A stretch of 53,671 bases of DNA from Paracoccaceae bacterium. Its GTDB lineage: Bacteria; Pseudomonadota; Alphaproteobacteria; Rhodobacterales; Rhodobacteraceae. The notes below the pieces were generated by a model that did no database searches, had not been told where the DNA came from, and saw only the letters and a list, made by a program, of their open reading frames with translations. Made by a program: the position numbers and the translations under genes. The stretch spans positions 1-53,671 of the forward strand of contig VYFX01000047.1 in NCBI GenBank assembly GCA_009842205.1, read 5' to 3'. This document shows positions 25,696 through 33,461 of the stretch, piece after piece. Position 1 is the stretch's first letter. Each line of letters starts with the position of its first letter.

Positions 25696-28581
25696 TTATT
25701 TTGCGACAGCCCCAACGAATGATTTTTGTACTTTCCTAGTGCTTCTCTTTGGTTTGGATTTACTGGCTTTGTTGTTCTTGAAAATCTCGGCAAGAAATTG
25801 ACCGGTATAGCTTTCAGGATTTGTTGCTACTTTTTCAGGGGGGCCGGTTGCAATAACATTACCGCCTTTTTCACCACCCTCTGGACCCATGTCAATTATC
25901 CAGTCAGCTGTTTTGATGACATCAAGATTATGCTCGATTATGACTACGGTGTTTCCCTTGTCTACCAGTTCATGGAGAACAACAAGAAGATTGTTGATAT
26001 CCTCAAAATGAAGTCCTGTTGTCGGTTCATCAAGGAGGTATATTGTTTCACCCCTGGTAACCTTCGACAATTCCGTTGCTAGTTTAACCCTTTGGGCTTC
26101 CCCACCCGACAAAAGTGGTGCCTGCTGTCCAAGCTTGATATAGCCGAGCCCTACCCTGTTCAGGGTTTTGATTTTTCTGCTGACAGCGGGTATGTTCTTG
26201 AAAAATTCATTGGCTTCCTCGACGGTCATGTCAAGAACATCGGCAATGGTTTTATCCCGGTATTTGATTTCCAGGGTTTCACGGTTATAGCGCAGGCCCT
26301 TGCAACTGTCGCAGGTAACATAAACATCGGGAAGAAAATGCATGGAAATTCTCTTGACACCATCTCCCGTACAGGCTTCACATCGTCCACCAGGTACATT
26401 GAAGGAAAATCTTCCAACCTTATAACCCCTGGCTTTGGACATGGGAAGATTGGCAAACAAACCTCTAATTGGATCAAATGCCTTGGTATATGTTGCAGGG
26501 TTGGAGCGGGGAGTTTTCCCAATCGGTCTCTGATCAATATGGATCATGTCCTTGAATTTTTCGAAGCCACTGATGCTGTCATAAGTTCCTGACAGTTCCT
26601 TCCATCCCTTGAAAAGGGTTTCAAACACCAATGAGGATTTTCCACTGCCCGAAACGCCAGTTACACAAATCATTTTCCCTATGGGAAATGAAATATCCAC
26701 ATTTTTCAGATTATGACATTTTGCCCCAGATATATGAATATGATGATTACCCGAATTTACCTTTCTTCGATTGTCAGGTATGGGTATGACCTTTTCTCCG
26801 CTCAGGTATTTTCCGGTAAGTGATTTTGGTTCATCAATAATCTCCTTTACAGAACCCTGAGCTACTATTTCACCTCCATGAATACCGGCTCTCGGACCTA
26901 TATCCACCAAATGGTCTGCTTCCCGGATTGCTTCCTCGTCATGTTCAACAACGATAACGGTATTACCCTTGTCACGCAGATTGACCAATGTGGACAACAG
27001 GCGTTGGTTATCACGTTGATGAAGTCCTATGGAAGGTTCATCCAGGACATACAGAACACCGGTCAAACCGGAACCGATTTGACTGGCCAACCTAATTCTT
27101 TGGCTTTCTCCACCAGAAAGGGTTCCGGCCTTACGGGAAAGTGTCAGATATTCAAGTCCTACATCAACCAGAAAATTCAACCTATCCCTGATTTCCTTGA
27201 AGATTGAAGCACCGATCGTGTTTTGTTGTTCGGAAAGTTCGGCTGGAATTTCAGATATCCATTGCAAAACCTCAGTAATCGATTTTTCGACCAATTCACC
27301 CAAATGAAGCCCGCCAATCTTGACCGCTAAGGCTTCATTATTTAACCTGTATCCATGGCAGGTATGACAGGTTTCATTTTTTTGCATCGCTTCCAATTGG
27401 TGTCTTCGCTTGAAAGATGTTGTTGAATGATAGATTCTTTCCAGAAAGGGAACGATTCCTTCAAAATTCAAACTTTCCTTGATTAGTTGGCCACTTTCCT
27501 CAAGTTCATAATTTACCTTCCCGCCATAAAAAAATACGTCCCTGAATTTTTGAGGTGTGTCATGCCAAGTGGTATTATGGGGAAGATTGAAGCTCTTGAG
27601 CAAAATAAGAATCTTGCTCCAGAAATCTGCTGATTTTGGTACAAACCACTCATCTACAATATCCAGAACTTCCTTATTGGGTTCACGGATGATTTCAGAC
27701 TCTGCGAATACTCTTTTCGTTCCCAGACCATCACAATTTGGACATGCACCTGAAGGAGCATTGAAAGAAAACAGCCTTGGTTCAATTTCCCTGATGGTAA
27801 ACCCGGATACAGGGCATGCGAACTTTTCTGAAAACAATATTGGTTCGAGGCTGCTATTGCCAACAAATTCGATTTCTGCGGTACCATTGCTTTGATCGAG
27901 TGCCGTTCGCAGGGATTGCGCTATTCTTTCCTCATTGCCAGGTCCGGCTACTATCCTGTCTATCACAAGTGAAATGTCATGCCGATGATTTTTTTCCAGA
28001 TTGGGAATGGTATCAAGGGTTTGTATTTCACCATCAATCTTGACACGCAGAAAGCCCTTTTTCTTGAATTCCCTTAGATCGTTCCGGAAAGTACCTTTCC
28101 TGTCCCTTATGATTGGTGCCAGAAGCAGGTACCTCGTTCCCACTTCAAATGAGGCAATTCGATCCACCATGTCCGAGACCTGCTGCGAGGTTATCGGCAA
28201 GCCTGTTGTGGGTGAATACGGCACCCCTACCCTTGCATAAAGAAGCCGTAGGTAATCATAAACCTCGGTAATCGTTCCAACCGTGGATCTGGGATTCCTG
28301 GATGTTGTTTTCTGCTCGATGGAAATGGCTGGTGAAAGACCTGAGATATTATCCACATCAGGCTTCTCCATGACATTGAGAAATTGACGCGCATAGGCTG
28401 ATAGGCTTTCGACATATCGTCTTTGACCTTCTGCATAAATCGTATCGAGAGCGAGAGAAGACTTGCCTGAACCACTGAGACCGGTAAAGACAATCAACTT
28501 GTCCCTTGGTATGGTTAAATCAACTGATTTCAGATTGTGCTCCCTGGCACCGAGAACCGTGATTTCTTTCAACTCACTCAT
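25696..28581 (-). CDS. uvrA: excinuclease ABC subunit A
   Basis: UvrA recognises bulky DNA damage and loads UvrB in nucleotide excision repair. The 961-residue protein has two ABC ATPase modules: Walker A motifs GLSGSGKSS near residue 35 and GVSGSGKSS near residue 650, and signatures LSGGESQRIRLA and LSGGEAQRVKLA. Zinc fingers are visible as CPNCDGLG, CHTCHGYR and CTGDGVKR with CDSCKGLRYN. Length is normal. In many alphaproteobacteria uvrA lies divergently next to ssb. Here about 4 kb of accessory genes separates them. No alphaproteobacterial LexA-type GTTC-N7-GTTC site was seen upstream. Confidence 0.97.
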   Translation of the reverse strand: MSELKEITVLGAREHNLKSVDLTIPRDKLIVFTGLSGSGKSSLALDTIYAEGQRRYVESLSAYARQFLNVMEKPDVDNISGLSPAISIEQKTTSRNPRSTVGTITEVYDYLRLLYARVGVPYSPTTGLPITSQQVSDMVDRIASFEVGTRYLLLAPIIRDRKGTFRNDLREFKKKGFLRVKIDGEIQTLDTIPNLEKNHRHDISLVIDRIVAGPGNEERIAQSLRTALDQSNGTAEIEFVGNSSLEPILFSEKFACPVSGFTIREIEPRLFSFNAPSGACPNCDGLGTKRVFAESEIIREPNKEVLDIVDEWFVPKSADFWSKILILLKSFNLPHNTTWHDTPQKFRDVFFYGGKVNYELEESGQLIKESLNFEGIVPFLERIYHSTTSFKRRHQLEAMQKNETCHTCHGYRLNNEALAVKIGGLHLGELVEKSITEVLQWISEIPAELSEQQNTIGASIFKEIRDRLNFLVDVGLEYLTLSRKAGTLSGGESQRIRLASQIGSGLTGVLYVLDEPSIGLHQRDNQRLLSTLVNLRDKGNTVIVVEHDEEAIREADHLVDIGPRAGIHGGEIVAQGSVKEIIDEPKSLTGKYLSGEKVIPIPDNRRKVNSGNHHIHISGAKCHNLKNVDISFPIGKMICVTGVSGSGKSSLVFETLFKGWKELSGTYDSISGFEKFKDMIHIDQRPIGKTPRSNPATYTKAFDPIRGLFANLPMSKARGYKVGRFSFNVPGGRCEACTGDGVKRISMHFLPDVYVTCDSCKGLRYNRETLEIKYRDKTIADVLDMTVEEANEFFKNIPAVSRKIKTLNRVGLGYIKLGQQAPLLSGGEAQRVKLATELSKVTRGETIYLLDEPTTGLHFEDINNLLVVLHELVDKGNTVVIIEHNLDVIKTADWIIDMGPEGGEKGGNVIATGPPEKVATNPESYTGQFLAEIFKNNKASKSKPKRSTRKVQKSFVGAVAK

Positions 28582-28926
28582 ATTGGTTAATTTTCTAATT
28601 CAAAATTTATTATTCAGGTGATTTCAATTCCTGGGGCATTTTTTCAGATAATGATACTTTGAAATTATGCAATTCAAGTTATAAACCAAACAAATGCTTG
28701 CAATTACCAAAAATTAATTGATCGATGTTAAACATAACTTTGTGATGATCTAAATTCCCTCAATACCAATCTGCAAATTTGATAAAATCGTGTATTATCA
28801 CTTTGAGGGATTCTTTACCCGATTGAAATCCATGATAAGGCCGGTTTGGGTGATAGGATTAAGTAAACCTGCTTTGCTTGTATTTTGCAAAGATTGAATG
28901 TGTTCGAATAGAATACGAAAAGCCTT
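28582..28926. other. AT-rich intergenic region between uvrA and fic
   Basis: These 345 bases separate the divergent uvrA and fic genes. They must hold both promoters, but I see no convincing -35/-10 pair, no LexA-type box, no tRNA and no coding frame. Confidence 0.6.
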
Positions 28927-29538
28927 ATGGTTATGGTACTGGACAATAAATTAAATATTACGAAGCAGGTGGAACTGGCAAAAGCTGAAGAAAGAATTAG
29001 CAAGAAAAAGGCCAAACAGTTTTTTGACTCTGGGGATATTAACAAATCTGAAGTTGGTACCTTTAAAGGACTTGCGTTTATTCATGCCTATTTGTTTGAA
29101 GATATTTTTGACATTGCCGGCAAAATCCGTGATGTGAACCTAGCCAAAGGGTTTTTCCGCTTTGCACCACTTTTGTATTTACAAGCAGCATTGAAACACA
29201 TTGATGCCATGCCTCAAAATAGCTTTGATGAGATAATTGAAAAATATGTGGAAATGAATATTGCCCACCCCTTCCGCGAGGGAAATGGTCGTGCAACCCG
29301 TATCTGGTTAGACCTGATTTTGAAAAAGGAATTGAAGCAGGTGGTGGATTGGAACAGAGTTGATAAAGATGATTATCTTTCCGCCATGCAAAGGAGCGTA
29401 GTAAAAGATTTAGAAATCAAAACTCTGTTGAAAAAAGCACTAACGGATCAAATTGATGACCGAGCTCTGTTTATGTCGGGCATTGATGTGAGCTTCTACT
29501 ACGAGGGTTATAGCGAATTCAAAACTGAGGAGCTTTAA
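28927..29538 (+). CDS. Fic family AMP transferase, class III
   Basis: Fic enzymes transfer AMP from ATP to target proteins. This 203-residue protein carries the core motif HPFREGNGRATR at residues 114-125, matching HPFx(D/E)GNGR. Near its C-terminus it has SFYYEG at residues 189-194, which fits the (S/T)xxxE(G/N) self-inhibitory motif. An inhibitory motif at the C-terminus defines class III, as in Neisseria meningitidis NmFic, which this protein resembles along its length (KYVEMNIAHPF, TRIWLDLILKK, VDWNRVDKDDYLSAM). NmFic modifies DNA gyrase and topoisomerase IV, so gyrase is a possible target here; gyrA is about 4.5 kb away. No antitoxin gene accompanies it, as expected for this class. Confidence 0.9.
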   Translation: MVMVLDNKLNITKQVELAKAEERISKKKAKQFFDSGDINKSEVGTFKGLAFIHAYLFEDIFDIAGKIRDVNLAKGFFRFAPLLYLQAALKHIDAMPQNSFDEIIEKYVEMNIAHPFREGNGRATRIWLDLILKKELKQVVDWNRVDKDDYLSAMQRSVVKDLEIKTLLKKALTDQIDDRALFMSGIDVSFYYEGYSEFKTEEL

Positions 29539-29758
29539 CCATGAATAGGATTGGTTAGTAGGTAAGGCCCTAATAGATTGTTTGTTGTATTATGACTGGC
29601 CTTGCAAGTAGTTGACTTACAAAAACCAAATAAAGGAAAATCGTTTGTCCAGTCCTGCTTAAATTATCTTGCATGTTGTAATTTCAGGGCGAGCTTGCTA
29701 ATTTTTAACTTAAGGTTTTTTTATAGGAACCTGAATTTTGTATAGGAAGTCATTCATA

Positions 29759-29950
29759 ATGAGCCAAACAACGAAAGAAAAAACTAATAAACGGTCGGTT
29801 AGTGTTGATGAAAGGACCTCTGAAGAATCAAAAAGTTCTTCGACGGCAACGACACATGCTGTGTCTAAGGCGTGGCAATCATTTGAACCTCAAATTAGTT
29901 TATCTTGGATACTAGCAGACATAAAGGCCTCACAAGAAAAAAACTCTTAA
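29759..29950 (+). CDS. small Ser/Thr-rich protein of unknown function
   Basis: This 63-residue protein starts MSQTTKEKTNKRSVSVDERT and is rich in Ser, Thr, Lys and Glu up to residue 36, probably disordered. The C-terminal part AWQSFEPQISLSWILADIKA could form a short helix. The ATG is preceded by ATAGGAAG with nine bases spacing, which supports translation. It lies 31 bases before the frameshifted gene on the same strand, so they look like a pair. I do not recognise the family. Confidence 0.5.
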   Translation: MSQTTKEKTNKRSVSVDERTSEESKSSSTATTHAVSKAWQSFEPQISLSWILADIKASQEKNS

Positions 29951-29981
29951 TTGACCTTTTCCGCCTAATCACATTAGCAAC

Positions 29982-31068
29982 ATGTCAAAAGCTTCGCAGA
30001 GGAACTATGTTCTTCAATATCCAGCTAAAATGTACGAAGCTTCGAATTCTGGGAATTTGCGAACAGGTGATGTAGTTCGTCTTGAACTCGATGACCTTGA
30101 GAAAATTGCCCGTCATAAATCAGTGTTGGAGTTATTCAGACATTTTGATGAAAACTCTGAATATAGCCCAAAGTTATGGGCTATTCTAAATAAAACATGC
30201 GATATGGTACATGATCCAGCGAAAGGTCGGTACTTCAAGAGCAATTTATTTTTTGGTGCCCTTACAAATGCTGAGAACAGCATTAAGGAAAGGTACACTT
30301 GGAGATCTACTTTACTCAGAAGATTTAATTGCACCCGAAAACCTATTGACTGATGCTTATAAGAAATATTTTTCAAAAAAAGCTAGGTACAAAAATCCTT
30401 ATGACTCTGCAATCTCGCAAAAGCAGTATTATGTGGATTTAAATAAAACAGTAATTGATCCAGCAGTTGATAAAATTAAAGAATTAATAGAAGGACAAGT
30501 TAACGAAATTGACAGCCCGTCGGAACTTCTGAATGGTCTTATTAAATTAACTGAATCTGATGAAGAAATTCAGGAAGACCTAAAATCCTTCAAGGAATCG
30601 GACGAATGGCAAGAAGAACTCAATAAATACAATAAGAAACAAAAGGAAGTTCAAGAAAAAAATACTAAGGTAATTTTTAAAACCCAACCTAAAAACAAAA
30701 TTGCTGCTTTGGCACTTAATCAACTAGACTCTCAAGGAATATTTTTTTACGAGCCAATGATAAATATTTTTAACCCAGATCATGACTTAGCCTACATAAT
30801 TCAGTTAGAAGATTTAATAACATTAAAAATTGCCCAACCAGTACAAAAAAATGGTGAATTGTCTCGATTGCTTCAAAATAAACGTAAAGCAATGTTAACC
30901 AGTAATTTTTATGATAGGTTGCTTAATATAATGGGAAACTATTTTTCAAAGATTGGGACACTTGATGTCATGTCTCATGAAGTTTTTATGCTTTATAAGA
31001 AAGTTTATCCTGGAGAGTTTTTCGATGACATACATGAGTACAATGATTATAATCGAAAACCTAAATAA
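29982..31068 (+). CDS. frameshifted accessory protein with KTCDMVHD motif
   Basis: Two overlapping frames join into one 361-residue protein if one T is removed from the six-T run at 30249-30254. The first frame then continues NLFLVPLQMLRTALRKGTL instead of ending at 30353. Residues 24-37 (GNLRTGDVVRLELD) and 65-79 (LWAILNKTCDMVHDP) resemble proteins that carry a GD-x-V start and a Q/K-TCD motif followed by a VPL strand; their function is unknown to me. A charged, Lys/Glu-rich middle (about residues 150-220, possible coiled coil) and a globular C-terminus follow. Base use is very AT-rich, as in other accessory genes. It may be a sequencing error, a switchable gene or a dead one. Confidence 0.6.
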
Positions 31069-31199
31069 TTCGCGTCGCTTTTTTGGAAATGTTTCGGTCA
31101 GTGACTATGAAGTTTATACTCTCACGTAACTTTCATATAATCGAATAAATTAGATTGAATGTATCGTAAAATTTCTCAAAAACACGGAAAGAACTAGCT

Positions 31200-31946
31200 T
31201 CAAAACTTTTGAACTACAAAGAAGCTATAACTGTAATACCCACAGTATTTTTCATACAATTCCATTTCCATATTCACAGCCTTAATTAATTCCTTGGCAG
31301 CTTCTGATTTGTGCCTTGACAGAAACCCATCAATTCTATCTTGCAGAGGTTGGTAGTAATTGTCCCACCATGCTGATTTTGGAAAAGGGAAATAACCCTT
31401 AAGTACAAACCCCTGCTTTTCTAAAATTTCAATTTTCCTTGAAGGAGTGGCAATTTCCGGATATTCATTTTGCCAAAAGTCATCGATTTCAATAGGTCTA
31501 TCCTTGGTGAGCCATATAACTTCCGAAACAGCCATGATTCCACCTGGTTTCAGGAAGCGCTTCAGATATTCGATCCCATTGGAAAAACCCATGTTGTAAA
31601 TCGAACCCTCGGCCCAAACAACATCAAAACTGTCTTCGGCAAAGGGTAAATCATCCATTGAACAAGATCTGGTAGATATTTGTTCCGAAAGTCCTTGCGA
31701 CTGGGCTTTTTCCTCAAGAATTTGTAAAAAGATGGTAGACAGGTCGATGGCCAAGATTTCGGCATCAAGAGATTTTGCGAGCTGCAATGTTGATGCACCG
31801 GTACCAACACCGACATCAAGGATTTGCAATCTTCGTGTACCCTCGGTCAAACTGGCCATGTTTAGGGCACGGGAAGTCAATTCAGCACTCCCAGGGCCTT
31901 GACGTTCTCCACCCTTGTGCAAATCAATCAATAGTTCTAGGTCCAT
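31200..31946 (-). CDS. class I SAM-dependent methyltransferase
   Basis: This 248-residue protein has the Rossmann-type SAM-binding motif I LDVGVGTGASTLQLAK near residue 44, an acidic residue after the second strand (ILAIDLSTIFL), and DSFDVVWAEGSIYNMGFSNG as the post-motif region, followed by FLKPGGIMAVSEVIWLT. The pattern resembles small-molecule methyltransferases (the UbiE/Methyltransf_11 type). The substrate is unknown. It lies on the minus strand downstream of a small membrane protein gene, separated by 73 bases. Confidence 0.85.
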   Translation of the reverse strand: MDLELLIDLHKGGERQGPGSAELTSRALNMASLTEGTRRLQILDVGVGTGASTLQLAKSLDAEILAIDLSTIFLQILEEKAQSQGLSEQISTRSCSMDDLPFAEDSFDVVWAEGSIYNMGFSNGIEYLKRFLKPGGIMAVSEVIWLTKDRPIEIDDFWQNEYPEIATPSRKIEILEKQGFVLKGYFPFPKSAWWDNYYQPLQDRIDGFLSRHKSEAAKELIKAVNMEMELYEKYCGYYSYSFFVVQKF

Positions 31947-32019
31947 TATTGCCCCTGCCGAACAAGTTGTTTGTGGAAATTACCCATAGCATTACAAAAG
32001 GGCTGGTTTATGTTCAGGA

Positions 32020-32388
32020 TTACTTTCCCTTTTCTTGCGATTTTCTTGTGTCCAACAGCTTGCACACAAGCCAATAAGCCCATGCGGGTATGCTTGCTAC
32101 AAGACTGTACAAAATTATTCCTAGTGGACCAAACAAACCTCCCATAATAGACAGGAGACTCGTAATCGGAGCAAAAATAATGAACAAAACTTTTGCAGCT
32201 GTTTTTCGACCCGAATTATGAATTTTCAATACCGCAAAATATAGAAACCAGCCCGATATCAATGTCGGTAGAAGTTGGTAATAGATTGCTAGATCCAAAG
32301 GTAAACTGAAACCCCTGATCAAACTGATGAAAATTATCAGCAACGGATTCCAAAAACTCGCTATGCAAATTATCTTAAAATTACGCAT
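32020..32388 (-). CDS. small membrane protein, unknown
   Basis: The 122-residue protein has about four hydrophobic segments: residues 7-25, 33-53, 66-85 and 87-108. The C-terminal tail LLDTRKSQEKGK is basic. No family is recognised. It lies upstream of the methyltransferase on the same strand in the accessory region and may be cotranscribed with it. Confidence 0.5.
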   Translation of the reverse strand: MRNFKIICIASFWNPLLIIFISLIRGFSLPLDLAIYYQLLPTLISGWFLYFAVLKIHNSGRKTAAKVLFIIFAPITSLLSIMGGLFGPLGIILYSLVASIPAWAYWLVCKLLDTRKSQEKGK

Positions 32389-32689
32389 AAGATATCCACC
32401 GATATTGTGATATGGAGAACTAACTCTTCGATCAATATTAATTTTAACTTGTCCATACTCAAATTTGCCATTCCATTATTTATTTTTACTCGACTTGTGG
32501 TTTTACCCTAGGATTTACCAATATATTACATACTGAAAATTGCATATTAATTTTGAGTGGTTGGTGTTAATCAAAATAAAGTTGGTGTATCTTTGTCAGA
32601 AGATGGTTTAAGATTGATTCCATTAAGATTTTTGTATTTCACGTGGTCAGATGATGATCGCAGTGTAAATGAATTTGGGTAAGTTAGTT
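32389..32689. other. AT-rich intergenic region upstream of ssb
   Basis: About 300 bases between the divergent membrane-protein gene and ssb. It is strongly AT-rich and should hold the ssb promoter. No convincing motif or coding frame was found. Confidence 0.5.
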
Positions 32690-33205
32690 ATGTTGAACAA
32701 TACAGTAAACAGGGTTACCATTATCGGTATCGTAGAACGGGACCCTGAAATTAGACAATTTCCTTCTGGTGGACAGGTATGTTCCTTTTCCGTCAAGACA
32801 TCGGAGAAATTCAAGGATCGCCATACAGGTGAAGACAGGGAAATCTCTCAAATCAACAGGGTTGGTGTCTATGTTCCCAATTTCATTACCGCGATACAAA
32901 ATGAAGTTACCCAAGGAGACCTGGTATATATTGAAGGTAGAATGGAAACGCGCAGGACGACGGATGAAATGGGCAATGAACGATTCTGGACTGAAGTTTC
33001 AATACGACCCTATCATGGTTCATTTGCCAAGTTGAATTCTTCCAGTAGTGCTGAAAGCAGTTTCCCCGAGTCCAAGCCACAAAGCGAACCAAGCCAGTGG
33101 CGAAATTATGGTTCTAACAACCAGCAAAACCTGGATTCCGAAGTTGGCGGAACACGCCGGGGATTCACCTCGGATAATGATCAGGACGATAATATTCCGT
33201 TTTAA
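32690..33205 (+). CDS. ssb: single-stranded DNA-binding protein
   Basis: SSB coats single-stranded DNA during replication, repair and recombination. The 171-residue protein starts MLNNTVNRVTIIGIVERDPE, matching the OB-fold start of the family, and has LVYIEGRMETRRTTDEMGNE. A Ser/Gln/Asn-rich linker follows, and the acidic tip DDNIPF at the C-terminus is the partner-binding tail. An earlier ATG at 32669 would add seven residues and is less like the family. gyrA follows on the same strand after about 255 bases. Confidence 0.95.
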   Translation: MLNNTVNRVTIIGIVERDPEIRQFPSGGQVCSFSVKTSEKFKDRHTGEDREISQINRVGVYVPNFITAIQNEVTQGDLVYIEGRMETRRTTDEMGNERFWTEVSIRPYHGSFAKLNSSSSAESSFPESKPQSEPSQWRNYGSNNQQNLDSEVGGTRRGFTSDNDQDDNIPF

Positions 33206-33461
33206 GAATTAAAAGGAATTTGCAACTATTCCCTAAACTTTTATTAGGTAGAAATACTTCGCTTTAAAATTATGGAATCACTACCATTATCTGCAAAAAA
33301 AACTATTTAATACATAGTATTATTTCGCAAGAATTTAGTTCCAAAAATTGTACATTCCGAAGCTAGCGTTTAACACATTGGAACATGGTTGGACGATCCT
33401 CTGGTTTCGGTGATTTGAATAAATTGATTTCTATAATGCCAAATAGGTTGAGGATTTGACT

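Noticed and set aside
28582-28926. LexA box upstream of uvrA
   Set aside because: No GTTC-N7-GTTC or close variant was found on either strand.
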